This document shows, one piece after another, positions 47,738 to 57,618 of a stretch of DNA of 64,000 bases (position 1 is the first letter of the stretch; each line of letters begins with the position of its first letter). The stretch covers positions 3,201,628 through 3,265,627 of the forward strand of contig NZ_CP116619.1 of the NCBI RefSeq assembly GCF_030409055.1, in the 5' to 3' direction. The notes under the pieces were generated by a model, which worked only from the letters and a program-made list of their open reading frames with translations, ran no database searches and was not told the origin of the DNA. The stretch is from Trichocoleus desertorum NBK24 (GTDB lineage: Bacteria; Cyanobacteriota; Cyanobacteriia; FACHB-46). The position numbers and the translations under genes are program-made.

Positions 47738-48415
47738 ATGCAGACTAGCATTCATGAAACGTCTTTTCAAGAGAATCGCGAAGCCGTTGATCAGGCCAAC
47801 GGAGCGTCTTTAGAACCACCCTTATCAGGACGAGTCGCCTCTGTCAGCCGCAAAACGGGTGAGACGGATGTGCATGTCACGATCAATTTGGATGGGCAGG
47901 GTCGCTGTGTAGCCGCTACAGGTATTCCTTTTCTTGACCACATGCTGCATCAGATTGCTTCGCATGGGCTGATTGACTTAGAAGTTCGAGCGACGGGTGA
48001 TATAGAAATTGACGACCACCACACCAACGAAGATGTGGGCATTACTCTGGGTCAAGCTTTGGCGAAAGCATTGGGCGAGCGCAAAGGCATTGTTCGATTT
48101 GGTAATTTCCTCGCTCCACTGGATGAAGCTCTAATCCAGGTAGCTCTAGATTTATCGGGTCGGCCTCACATTAGCTACGGCTTGCAAATCCCCACTGAGC
48201 GGGTCGGCACTTATGACACGCAACTAGTGCGGGAATTCTTTGTGGCAGTGGTCAACCATAGCCAAATGACGTTGCACATTCGCCAGTTGGATGGCATCAA
48301 CTCGCACCATATTATTGAAGCCACGTTCAAGGCGTTTGCCCGCGCTTTGCGGATCGCTACTGAAACCGATCCGCGTCGGGCTCACACTATTCCCAGTTCC
48401 AAGGGCGTTTTGTAA
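47738..48415 (+). CDS. hisB: imidazoleglycerol-phosphate dehydratase
   Basis: HisB catalyses the sixth step of histidine synthesis. This protein of about 225 residues has the metal-binding motifs [13 protein letters not shown] and [11 protein letters not shown], and [15 protein letters not shown]. The second half repeats the pattern with [33 protein letters not shown]. It is monofunctional (no phosphatase domain). The N-terminus has about 30 extra residues before the conserved core. I use the ATG at 47738. It is 109 bp after fabI on the same strand. Confidence 0.95.
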   Translation: MQTSIHETSFQENREAVDQANGASLEPPLSGRVASVSRKTGETDVHVTINLDGQGRCVAATGIPFLDHMLHQIASHGLIDLEVRATGDIEIDDHHTNEDVGITLGQALAKALGERKGIVRFGNFLAPLDEALIQVALDLSGRPHISYGLQIPTERVGTYDTQLVREFFVAVVNHSQMTLHIRQLDGINSHHIIEATFKAFARALRIATETDPRRAHTIPSSKGVL

Positions 48416-48416
48416 T

Positions 48417-49394
48417 CTACCTTTTCTCTGGAGATTGGGTTCGGTTGCGATCGCTCAAAAACTTTAACTGCTGGTAGAGCATGGCAATTTGTGGTAGCTG
48501 AACTCCTGCGGCTTGGGCAGCTCGGAGCGGGTTGCCAAAAATTGCCTCAACTTCCAGGGGTCTGCCTTCGTCGTAGTCAATTTTCATGCTGGTGCGATAG
48601 GGTTTCATCTTTACGGTGTCGTCCAGCATTTTTGGGATGAAGTCATCGGCGATCGCCCGATTTTGTACTTTTGCTCCTAAGGCCACTTCTCGCATCAGTT
48701 GCTCCGCTAAAGCATAGGTATAGCGATCGGCCATCAGAGCATCGGTCGTGGCGTTGAGTACCACTGATAAGCCGTTGAAGGGAATATTCCAAACCAGTTT
48801 GCGCCAACGCGCTAATAGTAAATCTTCAGCTAGGTGAATCGGGATACCAGCCTGGGTAAAGTCCTGAGCAATCTGGGACATGCGCTCTGTGACACCCCCC
48901 GCTTGATAATTCGCTGCATACTCGCCTAAGGTGATGGCCCCGTAATCCAAGTGACGAATGTGCCCAGGCCCTACTTTGTTAGAACAAATAAAGCACAACC
49001 CACCTAGGACTTGTTTTGCCCCCACAATTTGAGCCACCTCTGCCTCTAAGCCCAAGCCATTTTGCAGCATTACGACAACGCCATCTTCCTTAAGCACTGG
49101 AGGAAGGAGGGCTGACAACAAGTGATTGTGTGTGCTTTTGAGCGCGACTACCACAACATCACAGCGAGGCATGTCCTCGACTTGGCGGTAAGCATAGACC
49201 TGAGGAAGCGTGAAATTCCCCTCTGGCGACTCAATGATTAATCCTTGCTGCTGCACCTGTTCATAGTCGCTTCTCAGCAAAAAATGGACTTCTATGCCTA
49301 CTTGTTGCAGTCGCGCTCCATAAAAACCACCCAAAGCTCCCGTGCCTAAAATTGCATAACGACGATTGGGCGCAGCACCCAAAGATGCCCCCAT
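48417..49394 (-). CDS. 2-dehydropantoate 2-reductase (ketopantoate reductase) family
   Basis: This 325-residue NADPH-dependent reductase has the N-terminal Rossmann motif (YAILGTGALGGFYGARL). The substrate-side ALKSTHN, LQNGLGLE and the catalytic-Lys region LARWRKLVWNIPFNGLSVVLNA follow. PanE-like proteins reduce ketopantoate to pantoate for coenzyme A. Several paralogs with other substrates exist, so the exact substrate is not certain. It ends 2 bases from the hisB stop codon, with which it converges. Confidence 0.8.
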   Translation of the reverse strand: MGASLGAAPNRRYAILGTGALGGFYGARLQQVGIEVHFLLRSDYEQVQQQGLIIESPEGNFTLPQVYAYRQVEDMPRCDVVVVALKSTHNHLLSALLPPVLKEDGVVVMLQNGLGLEAEVAQIVGAKQVLGGLCFICSNKVGPGHIRHLDYGAITLGEYAANYQAGGVTERMSQIAQDFTQAGIPIHLAEDLLLARWRKLVWNIPFNGLSVVLNATTDALMADRYTYALAEQLMREVALGAKVQNRAIADDFIPKMLDDTVKMKPYRTSMKIDYDEGRPLEVEAIFGNPLRAAQAAGVQLPQIAMLYQQLKFLSDRNRTQSPEKR

Positions 49395-49556
49395 GGCTTG
49401 TACTCCCCTGGTTGCGCTTACTTTTCAAACATACTGTAGTGAGGGGATCGAGCCCTAGGGATCGCTTTTGCTTTATCGGTCGCAAGGTGGATTTAGAGAC
49501 AGGCTAGAGAACAGGCGGCTATCATGGTACACATTGATATTTATTAAAAATTATCA

Positions 49557-51014
49557 ATGATTGTTTCTGAATCTGGTTGGTCCAAAATCAAGTCATCTTT
49601 CACAGAAAAAGTTTTCTTCGGGCAGGAGCCGAGTGCAGAGTTAATTGCCATCTTGGTGGTTTACTTTGTGCAAGGGATTGTCGGCTTAGCTCGATTAGCC
49701 ATTAGCTTCTTCCTCAAAGATGAGTTAGGGATTGGCCCAGCACAAGTATCAGCTTTGATGGGAATTGCAGCACTGCCCTGGATGATCAAGCCTGTCTTTG
49801 GCTTTATTTCCGATGGGTTGCCCATTTTTGGCTATCGTCGTCGCCCTTATTTAATCTTGTCGGGGGTGCTAGGAGCTGCTTCCTGGATTGCTTTAGCGAC
49901 GGTGGTGCACACCGCTTGGGCCGCTACCCTCGCGATCGCCCTCACTTCCTTGTCCGTGGCTGTTAGCGATGTCATTGTAGACTCGCTGGTGGTAGAACGA
50001 GCCCGCGAAGAGTCGCTGAGTACTGCCGGGTCTCTGCAATCGTTGTGCTGGGGAGCTTCAGCGCTAGGTGGACTTTTGACCGCTTACTTTAGTGGCTCTT
50101 TACTTCAGCGCTTTGATGCCCACACCATTTTTGCCATTACCGCTTCCTTTCCCCTGATCGTCTCAGCGGTAGCTGGCCTGATTGCCGAGTCCCGAGTCAG
50201 CGCTAGGCCCAATTGGTCAGTGGTCAAGCATCAACTAGGACAACTGCGCCAAGCGGTAACTCAAAAGGTCATTTGGCTACCCACTGCATTCTTATTCCTT
50301 TGGCAGGCCACACCAACTGCTGATTCTGCCTTCTTCTACTTCACGACGAATGAGCTGGGATTTCAACCAGAGTTCTTAGGGCGGGTACGGTTGGTCACGA
50401 GTCTGGCGTCTTTGGTAGGAATCTGGTTATTTCAGCGCTTTTTCAAAGAAGTGCCGTTTCGCGCCTTTTTTGGTTGGACGACGCTACTCTCGGCTGTGTT
50501 GGGCATGAGTATGTTGCTGCTAGTAACGCACGCCAACCGAGCTTTAGGAATTGATGATCATTGGTTCAGCTTGGGCGATAGCTTGATTCTGACGGTGATG
50601 GGCCAAATTGCTTACATGCCCGTCTTGGTCTTAGCTGCGCGTCTCTGTCCTGCGGGGGTAGAAGCGACTTTATTTGCCTTGCTAATGTCAATTACAAATC
50701 TAGCAGGGCTAGTGTCTTACGAACTGGGAGCTGTGTTGACGCACTGGTTGGGGATTACTGAAACCAATTTCAGTTCTCTCTGGTTGCTGGTGCTGATCAC
50801 CAATCTCAGTACCTTGTTGCCACTCCCATTTTTAGGTTGGTTGCCAGGAGCTGATCCGAAGGCAGAATCAGGCACAGCAAGTTTGCAAGCCACACCAGCC
50901 ATTGAACGGGATCTGGCGATCGCTAGGCAACTCGGTCAGCCCTTTTTGCCAGATTTGATGTCGGAATGGGTGCCGCAGGCGATGCGGGAGCCGATTGAAG
51001 AAACCATCGATTGA
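49557..51014 (+). CDS. folate/biopterin (FBT/BT1) family transporter
   Basis: This is a 485-residue inner-membrane protein with about 12 predicted transmembrane helices of the folate-biopterin transporter family. Typical features are VYFVQGIVGLARLAISFFLKDELG, GPAQVSALMGIAALPWMIKPVFGFISDGLPIFGYRRRPYL and SDVIVDSLVVERAR. A Synechocystis homolog transports folate. The C-terminal 60 residues are a hydrophilic cytoplasmic tail. A non-folate substrate remains possible. Confidence 0.88.
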   Translation: MIVSESGWSKIKSSFTEKVFFGQEPSAELIAILVVYFVQGIVGLARLAISFFLKDELGIGPAQVSALMGIAALPWMIKPVFGFISDGLPIFGYRRRPYLILSGVLGAASWIALATVVHTAWAATLAIALTSLSVAVSDVIVDSLVVERAREESLSTAGSLQSLCWGASALGGLLTAYFSGSLLQRFDAHTIFAITASFPLIVSAVAGLIAESRVSARPNWSVVKHQLGQLRQAVTQKVIWLPTAFLFLWQATPTADSAFFYFTTNELGFQPEFLGRVRLVTSLASLVGIWLFQRFFKEVPFRAFFGWTTLLSAVLGMSMLLLVTHANRALGIDDHWFSLGDSLILTVMGQIAYMPVLVLAARLCPAGVEATLFALLMSITNLAGLVSYELGAVLTHWLGITETNFSSLWLLVLITNLSTLLPLPFLGWLPGADPKAESGTASLQATPAIERDLAIARQLGQPFLPDLMSEWVPQAMREPIEETID

Positions 51015-51073
51015 TGATTTTCTGCTTCTCAACTTTTTGACTCGTTTTAATTAATTTTCGCTGACTACGAACT

Positions 51074-52609
51074 ATGCAGAGTTTTCAGCTCCAAGAGCGC
51101 GCCACGACTGTCCCCATTGACGGTTACACCCGCCAAGATTGGCAAAAGGGATATCGCTCCCTACGTAAGGAATATGACTACCGAATTGATGAAGTAGAGG
51201 GCCGAATTCCTCTCGAACTGCATGGAACTTTGTTCCGCAACGGCCCTGGCTTGCTAGATGTCAACGGTCAGTCCTTGCATCATCCTTTTGATGGCGATGG
51301 CATGATTTGCGCGATCGCCTTTAAGGACGGTCAAGCCCATTTCCGCAATCGTTTTGTTCGCACCGAAGGCTTCCAAAAAGAGCAAAAAGCGGGCAAGATT
51401 CTGCACCGTGGTGTGTTTGGCACGCAGAAGCCTGGAGGACCGCTCGCCAATGCCTTCGACTTCAACCTCAAAAACATTGCCAACACGCAAGTGATTTACT
51501 GGGGTGGCAAGTTGCTGGCTTTGTGGGAAGCCGCAGAACCGCACCGCCTCGATCCGCAGACGCTAGAGACCTTAGGCAAAGACTATTTAGATGGCGTTTT
51601 GTCCCCAGGTTCCGCCTTTGCGGCTCACCCGTGGATTGATCCGAGTTCTGCTCAAAACGCTGGCGATCCCTGTTTAGTCAACTTTGCGATCAAACCAGGC
51701 TTATCCACCAACATTACAGTCTATGAATTGAATCCAGACGGTAAAGTGGTACGGCAATCGGTTCACTCAGTACCTGGATTTGCTTTCATTCATGATTTTG
51801 CGATTACACCGAACTACTGCATATTCTTCCAAAATCCGGTGCATTTTAACCCCTTACCCTTTGCCTTGGGGTTGCGCGGAGCCGCAGAGTGCATCAAGTT
51901 TCAACCAGAGCATCCAACCCGAATCTTGGTCATTCCTCGACGCGCTTCAGAGGCGATGCAAATCCTAGAAACTCAATCAGGGTTTGTATTTCACCATGCC
52001 AATGCTTTTGAGCAAGATGGCTCGATCTACATTGACTCGGTTTGTTACGCAACCTTCCCCGAAGTAGAACCCGGTTCGGATTTCCGAGAAGTCGATTTTG
52101 CTAGCTTAGCGCCAGGACAACTGTGGCGCTTCCACTTGGATTTGGCAGGCAAGCGAGTGGAACGGCAACTCGTAGAAAGTCGTTGTTGCGAATTTCCCTT
52201 CGTGCATCCATCGAAAGCAGGTCGTCCTTACCGCTATGCCTATCTAGGTGCAGCCCATGCAGCCACGGGAAATGCGCCTTTGCAAGCGATTTTGAAGGTG
52301 GATTTGAAGTCGAGCGATCGCCAACTGTGGAGCGCAGCACCTCACGGCTATGTGGGTGAACCCGTATTCGTGCCGCGATCGGGATACGACCACCAAGGGC
52401 TACCCCAATCTGAGCTAAGGGGTGAAGAAGACGACGGCTGGGTGCTGAGTCTGGTTTATGACGCGAAGCGAGAGCGATCGAGTGTGGTAATTCTAGATGC
52501 TCGCGACCTCAACCAAGGCCCAGTGGCGCGGTTACAGCTAAAGCATCATGTGCCCTACGGCTTGCACGGTAGCTTCACCCCTGAATATTTTGGGTCAGGC
52601 GATCGCTAG
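51074..52609 (+). CDS. carotenoid cleavage oxygenase
   Basis: This 511-residue non-haem iron enzyme of the RPE65/carotenoid oxygenase family cleaves (apo)carotenoids to retinal-type or other aldehydes. The four iron-ligand histidines can be placed at AAHPWIDP, FIHDFAI, VFHHANAF and the C-terminal LHGSF, matching the seven-bladed propeller of Synechocystis ACO. The N-terminus GTLFRNGPG and HPFDGDGMICA segments agree. The exact substrate is unknown. It is 60 bp downstream of the folate transporter. Confidence 0.88.
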   Translation: MQSFQLQERATTVPIDGYTRQDWQKGYRSLRKEYDYRIDEVEGRIPLELHGTLFRNGPGLLDVNGQSLHHPFDGDGMICAIAFKDGQAHFRNRFVRTEGFQKEQKAGKILHRGVFGTQKPGGPLANAFDFNLKNIANTQVIYWGGKLLALWEAAEPHRLDPQTLETLGKDYLDGVLSPGSAFAAHPWIDPSSAQNAGDPCLVNFAIKPGLSTNITVYELNPDGKVVRQSVHSVPGFAFIHDFAITPNYCIFFQNPVHFNPLPFALGLRGAAECIKFQPEHPTRILVIPRRASEAMQILETQSGFVFHHANAFEQDGSIYIDSVCYATFPEVEPGSDFREVDFASLAPGQLWRFHLDLAGKRVERQLVESRCCEFPFVHPSKAGRPYRYAYLGAAHAATGNAPLQAILKVDLKSSDRQLWSAAPHGYVGEPVFVPRSGYDHQGLPQSELRGEEDDGWVLSLVYDAKRERSSVVILDARDLNQGPVARLQLKHHVPYGLHGSFTPEYFGSGDR

Positions 52610-52963
52610 GTTAGACGGGTTGGTACTGTCAGTAGCTAACCACAATTGAGGCTCTAATTTAAAGAATCAGTGAAATTTCAGCGCTAACTATAGCTCTTTT
52701 TCCGCAACTGCATGAAGATCGGACAGAAGCTCCCGTGAAGATACTTAGACACTTGTCGCTATCACTATTCGCTGCTTCTAACTTTGGCCTAACTCAAGTA
52801 CGTTCCTACAAATACAGCCTCTCCAGTGCTAATACTGCAAGGATTTTGTTGTAACTGTGTTAAGACGGTGTAACGAAACAGGCCATAACTTGATTCAGCG
52901 AACCTAGCGCTAGGTAACAAATTCGTTTCTTCCTAACTCATTAACATTCTCCAGGTTGCCCCT
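52610..52963. other. intergenic region upstream of GT2 gene
   Basis: This 354-bp gap holds no recognised gene, RNA or strong hairpin. It presumably contains the GT2 promoter. Confidence 0.3.
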
Positions 52964-53932
52964 ATGAGATTCAGCATTGTGATCACCACTTACAACCGCC
53001 TGTCTCTACTGAAGCGGGCGATCGCTTCAGCGCTAGATCAAACCGTTCCCTGTGAGGTTGTGGTTGTCGATAATTGCTCTACCGATGGCACCGAAGAGTA
53101 TGTGCGTAGTTTAGGTAAGCAGGTGGTTTATCATCGCAATCCTACTAACTTGGGCCATTCAGGGGCGGTTAATGCTGGCGTAAAAGTTGCTAACGGAACC
53201 TGGATTAAGCCTGTGGATGATGACGACTACTTAGCGCCTAACTGCATCGAGCAGATGACCAAGGCGATCGCCCTACGTCTACAAGCTGCTATTTGCTCTT
53301 GCCAAGCAGCCCAAGTGGATGACAAGGGAACAGAGCTAAGCAGAACCCGACAAGTGGGACCCGGACAAGTCTGTTACATCCCGCAAGAAGACATTCATTA
53401 CGGCATGCTGCTGGAGCAAGTGCCCTTCGGGACTCCCATTCAAGTTGCCTTCCGCAGAGACGCATTTCTAGAGTCTGGGGGTTGGGATACCAGCTTAACC
53501 AGTTGTGATGACATTGATTCTTGGATCAGAATCGCCCAATACGGAGATGCCCTTTTTATCAATCAGTGCTTAACCTACCGAACTGTTTGGCCCGGTGGTT
53601 ATGACCAAAAAATTGCTCTGGAAACTCGCATGAACACCAACATCCTCATGAAGGAAAGAATTCATGCCTTAGTGAGCGAAAAATACCGCTCAGCAATTCC
53701 AGCCATTCAAGATATTCGTAACTATCTTCGTCTGCATTGGGGGTTAGTTGCTGTTAAGCAAAGGAAAATTACCAATGCCCTCCAGATGTTGCTACCTGCT
53801 ACTAACTCTCTGGCGGCTTGGCAGCTACTGCTAAGTGCTCGCAAAGGTTACCAGCCAAACCCAGCCATTCGCAAGCTGGTTTTACTAGAGGCTTACTCCC
53901 CTGCGGAAGCAGCAATGCTGATAAATTCTTGA
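52964..53932 (+). CDS. glycosyltransferase family 2
   Basis: This is a 322-residue GT-A fold protein. It starts FSIVITTYNRLSLLKRAIASALDQ, with the NDP-sugar-binding VVVDNCSTDGTEEYV, and carries the metal DxD as PVDDDDYLAPN near residue 86. A second signature, LTSCDDIDSWIRIA, follows. It has no transmembrane helix. The substrate is unknown; a role in polysaccharide synthesis is likely. The last about 80 codons have a decayed copy 2.6 kb downstream at 56235-56467. Confidence 0.88.
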   Translation: MRFSIVITTYNRLSLLKRAIASALDQTVPCEVVVVDNCSTDGTEEYVRSLGKQVVYHRNPTNLGHSGAVNAGVKVANGTWIKPVDDDDYLAPNCIEQMTKAIALRLQAAICSCQAAQVDDKGTELSRTRQVGPGQVCYIPQEDIHYGMLLEQVPFGTPIQVAFRRDAFLESGGWDTSLTSCDDIDSWIRIAQYGDALFINQCLTYRTVWPGGYDQKIALETRMNTNILMKERIHALVSEKYRSAIPAIQDIRNYLRLHWGLVAVKQRKITNALQMLLPATNSLAAWQLLLSARKGYQPNPAIRKLVLLEAYSPAEAAMLINS

Positions 53933-54207
53933 ATTACTAATGGAAACACTTAGAAGCTTAGTTAAAAGAATCACAAGTCACAGATGACTGCTGAGTAAAT
54001 AACTAAGTAATTATCTATGAGGGACATATATAGATCAAGGTGTAATGAGAGGGAACCTATGAGATTCTCTGCTGTTTAACAGGGCCAATGCTCTGTCACT
54101 TAGCTTGAGTCAAGGCTTTCCGAATTCCTTCATTCCTACCAGCCATTCCCCTCTTGCTCACTACTCTCCAATAGCTCTCGTGGGATACTGCTTGTGAAGC
54201 CGCTCGA

Positions 54208-56256
54208 ATGGAAAACCCCTTTAATCACCAGCAATCTCCCTACACTGGGCTGACGCGATCGCACTGGGAGGAAGCGTTATTTACCCTAATACAAGGGGTT
54301 GTAGGCTATAGTTCCCCCGGTAAAGCTAGAATTTCGCTTCCTGGCCCAGCTAGCCGCAATGGTCAACAGGCTGACGAACTGGAGGGCTTCTCTCGCTCAT
54401 TCATTATGGCCGGATCGTGGCTCCACACGAGTGAGGTGGGCACGATCACCTACGCTGACCAAAGCTTTGATATTGCCAACTTCTACCGCAAAGGACTTTT
54501 GGCGGGAACTGACCCTAACCACTTGGAGTACTGGGGCGACGTTCAATCGCGATCGCAGCATCTTGTAGAATGTGCAACCTTGGCGTGGTCTCTGTACTTG
54601 TCAAAAGCCCACATCTGGGACACCTACTCCCCTCAAGAACAGAGACAAATTGCCGACTACTTGTTTCAATGCACCAAAGTTGAGTACTACAGCAATAACT
54701 GGCTGCTCTTTAATGTCATTACCAACACAGTCTTGAAACGGCTAGGGATGCCCTATGTGCCAGAGCAAATTGCTAAAAATCTGCAAATTTGTAACCGCAT
54801 GTATGTAGGCGATGGCTGGTATCGCGATGGCTTCCAGGCGTACGCGGTTGACTACTACAACTTCTGGGTCTTTCACTACTACTCTTTGATGTGGGTCATC
54901 TTAGACGGCGACTCTCAACCCGATTTGGCGAAACTACATCAAGAGCGGTTACGCACACTGATGAGCAACTTCCGTTACTTCTTTGCAGCGGATGGTAATC
55001 TCCCCTGCTTTGGCAGATCTGCGATCTATCGCTTTGCCTATCTGGGGGCGATCGCGTTGGGGTTACACCTGGATTGTGTCGGTCTAGACGTTGGTGAAGT
55101 CAAGACGATGTGTAACAGTGCCTTCAAGTTTTTCTGGGGGCAAAATATTCTGACCGAACGCAATCACCTCAGCCTGGGTTACTTGCACTCCTGTGCGGGA
55201 ATGATTGAAACCTATTCCTGTGCTAGTTCTCCCTACTGGGCAGCTAAAGCTTTTAACCTCCTGCTCTTGCCAAAATCAGCCCCTTTCTGGCAAGCAACCG
55301 AGCAGCCTCTCCCGATTCACCGTGAGAGTTACAACTTACCGATTGCGGGACCAGGTTTTCTCGTACTGGGTGACCAAAAAACCGGACATGTGCAGTTAAT
55401 CAATCAGAAATCTCATCATGCTGATGCCAAGTTGCGCCGGAAGTACACCAATTTTGTTTATTCCTCAGTATTTAGCTATAACGCAAATCTAGAAAGCCAT
55501 AGCTACAACAACGCCCTGATTTTCTCCCATGACGGTGGCGATACCTACGACCAACGCTGGCAGATTGAGAACCTGTACTGTGAACCGGGGTTTGCTGCGA
55601 CCAAATACAAGCTTTATCGGGCGGACAACACGGGCTGGTGCTACACCTATATCCTGATGAAGGATGACTTTATGATCAATATCCACCAGATTGAAACACG
55701 ACGGATCTTACTATTTCGAGAAGGTGGATATGCTCTAGGGTTTAACGAGGGGGCAGTAGAGGTGCGATCGCTCCCTGGAGCAGAAGCTGTCTATCAAGGT
55801 AAAAAAATTAGCTTCATCCAAAATCTGTATGGCTACACCCAACAGTTTCCTGCCCAGTATCCTTGCTCAGAAAATCAACAGACCCTTAATCCCCAATACC
55901 TCCACAGCGCCGTTCCAGCTTTAGGGTTTGGGCGAAAACGGCACACCGTCTTAGAGGAGTTACTACCCAGGCGCTTCTATTTAGCCTCAATGGTTTGCGG
56001 TAGGGTGGGTGATGTTGCAATTGAGCCGTTGATGAATCGGGTAAAAGATTTTCGCATTCACCGCGATGTCGTCAGAATCAGCTTTTATGACAATGAACAG
56101 GTTGTAATGCAGTTAGGCAAAACTCGCTTTCTGAATTTGGCACTTAATGGTCAACGCATCAAAGGCAAGGTTGTAATGGCTAGAGTTACAACCAACGGTG
56201 AAACTGTTCTGATAAACGAAACGATAAGCGTTGATACGACCAAAAAATTGCTTTAG
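54208..56256 (+). CDS. DUF2264 domain protein
   Basis: This 682-residue protein carries DUF2264 from about residue 15 (LTRSHWEEALFTLIQGVVGYSSPGKARISLPG, then FSRSFIMAGSWL) to about 360. An (alpha/alpha)6-type toroid is plausible, with a beta-rich C-terminal part as in polysaccharide lyases. The function is unknown; heparinase- or hydrolase-like action on polysaccharide is inferred from the shape. The last codons (TTKKLL) lie in the repeated GT2 fragment, read in a different frame. The original C-terminus was therefore probably altered by recombination. Confidence 0.8.
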   Translation: MENPFNHQQSPYTGLTRSHWEEALFTLIQGVVGYSSPGKARISLPGPASRNGQQADELEGFSRSFIMAGSWLHTSEVGTITYADQSFDIANFYRKGLLAGTDPNHLEYWGDVQSRSQHLVECATLAWSLYLSKAHIWDTYSPQEQRQIADYLFQCTKVEYYSNNWLLFNVITNTVLKRLGMPYVPEQIAKNLQICNRMYVGDGWYRDGFQAYAVDYYNFWVFHYYSLMWVILDGDSQPDLAKLHQERLRTLMSNFRYFFAADGNLPCFGRSAIYRFAYLGAIALGLHLDCVGLDVGEVKTMCNSAFKFFWGQNILTERNHLSLGYLHSCAGMIETYSCASSPYWAAKAFNLLLLPKSAPFWQATEQPLPIHRESYNLPIAGPGFLVLGDQKTGHVQLINQKSHHADAKLRRKYTNFVYSSVFSYNANLESHSYNNALIFSHDGGDTYDQRWQIENLYCEPGFAATKYKLYRADNTGWCYTYILMKDDFMINIHQIETRRILLFREGGYALGFNEGAVEVRSLPGAEAVYQGKKISFIQNLYGYTQQFPAQYPCSENQQTLNPQYLHSAVPALGFGRKRHTVLEELLPRRFYLASMVCGRVGDVAIEPLMNRVKDFRIHRDVVRISFYDNEQVVMQLGKTRFLNLALNGQRIKGKVVMARVTTNGETVLINETISVDTTKKLL

Positions 56257-56467
56257 AAACTTATGAATATAAACATCCTGATGAAGGAAAGAATTCATGT
56301 ATTAGTGAACGAAAAATATCGCTCAGCCATTCAAGATATTCGTAACTACCTCCGCTTACATTGGGGATTAGTTGCCTTAAAGCAAAGAAAATTGTGAATG
56401 GTCTTCAGATGGTGCTACCTGCTACGGCATCTCTTGCTGCTTAGAAATTGCTGTTAAGATCTCGCAA
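56235..56467 (+). pseudogene. decayed 3' fragment of a GT2 gene
   Basis: This stretch is a diverged copy of 53600-53844, the 3' part of the GT2 gene. Shared residues include ILMKERIH, EKYRSAI, QDIRNYLRLHWGLVA and LQM-LPAT. It carries at least a 2-base deletion, a 9-base deletion (the PAI codons) and a single-base deletion after KQR, and it has in-frame stops. It has no start. It overlaps the last seven codons of the DUF2264 gene. Confidence 0.8.
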
Positions 56468-56473
56468 CCATTA

Positions 56474-56508
56474 AAAAGCAGGGGTATCTTTGAACCACCC
56501 CTGCTTTT
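56474..56508. terminator. bidirectional terminator
   Basis: GCAGGGGT (56478-56485) and ACCCCTGC (56497-56504) form an 8-bp GC stem, with an A run on the left and TTTT on the right. It lies between the DUF2264/GT2-remnant region and the convergent protease gene, so it can serve both. Confidence 0.8.
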
Positions 56509-56532
56509 ATCGACTTAAAGACAATTGAGAGG

Positions 56533-57420
56533 CTAGATCCGGGCTCCTTCTGGCAGGGGTCTGCCCTTGGGTTCTGGTAAAGCTGGCTGCCGTTCGTAGG
56601 GCGTAGGAATGTATTGAACGGTAGGTCTACCACCTTGAGGTTGAGGATAAAGCTCCATCAGGCTGTAAATCGAGGTTGGCAAACCTACGGTTATAGGTAG
56701 TCCCAGCTCGGTTGCTTCTTCTACGGTAACTGGGTAATCGTGAGTCACTTTGCCAGTGGTTAAGGTGTCAATGATCAATTCAATTTTGTCATCACCAATT
56801 TTCTGCTGAGGCACATTATCTTTCAGCAGAGTTCTAACGAATTTCTGCACCTGTTGGATAGCTTTACGAGACAGATCTGCCATGATCAAGGTTTGATCGT
56901 CAATGTCACCAATTGGTTTTTCTTCTACTACCTTCAAAACACTGGCGGCTGGGAAGTTACCCAACTGAGGATCGACTGGGCCAAGCACAGCATTAGCATC
57001 CATCATGATTTCATCAGCAGCTAAAGCTAGCATTGTGCCACCGCTCATGGCGTAATGAGGTACAAAGACTGTCACCTTAGAGGGGTGGCGAATTAAAGCT
57101 CTGGCAATTTGCTCAGTAGCTAGCACCAAACCACCTGGGGTATGTAATACCAGATCAATAGGGACATCAGGCGGAGTGAGACGAATGGCTCGTAAGATCT
57201 GCTCCGAATCCTCAATTGTGATGTAGCGCGATAAAGGGATTCCTAATAAATTGATTGACTCTTGTCGGTGAATTAAAAGAATCACACGACTCTTGCGCTG
57301 CTGCTCTAACCCTCGTAAAGCTTGCAAACGGGAAGATGCAACTTGACGACGTTGCCACATGGGTTGCAGAGAGGAAATCAATAGAAAAACCCAAAATAAA
57401 TCTAGAAAGCTAAAGCTCAT
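56533..57420 (-). CDS. SDH/SppA-ClpP-like serine protease
   Basis: This is a protein of about 295 residues with an N-terminal membrane helix (FSFLDLFWVFLLISSL). A ClpP/crotonase-type protease domain follows (about 40-230) with LHTPGGLVLATEQIARAL and the presumed nucleophile in FVPHYAMSGGTMLALAADEI. It matches the SDH_sah (serine dehydrogenase/SppA-like) family of unknown substrate. The C-terminus is a Pro-rich disordered tail. I use the ATG at 57420; a TTG at 57435 is also possible. The IS630 copy 2 lies about 140 bp upstream. Confidence 0.8.
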   Translation of the reverse strand: MSFSFLDLFWVFLLISSLQPMWQRRQVASSRLQALRGLEQQRKSRVILLIHRQESINLLGIPLSRYITIEDSEQILRAIRLTPPDVPIDLVLHTPGGLVLATEQIARALIRHPSKVTVFVPHYAMSGGTMLALAADEIMMDANAVLGPVDPQLGNFPAASVLKVVEEKPIGDIDDQTLIMADLSRKAIQQVQKFVRTLLKDNVPQQKIGDDKIELIIDTLTTGKVTHDYPVTVEEATELGLPITVGLPTSIYSLMELYPQPQGGRPTVQYIPTPYERQPALPEPKGRPLPEGARI

Positions 57421-57618
57421 TTGATGAGTTACCAATACATAGAATTTGCAAAAAAGCTTCTTTATTATTTCAGTCGCAAGATAAGGCTGAGTCTACCGGA
57501 GGAATTAAAAATAACGCTGGTTTCAACGCCTTTGCTTAAGTGAATTTCGCAAACTGATACCAATTCAATTTAACGGTGCATAGAATTAAGAAGAAGAATT
57601 AACTGACTCTGAGCAATC

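Noticed and set aside
52610-52963. Possible small RNA or riboswitch before the GT2 gene
   Set aside because: No stable hairpin series or known motif was seen.
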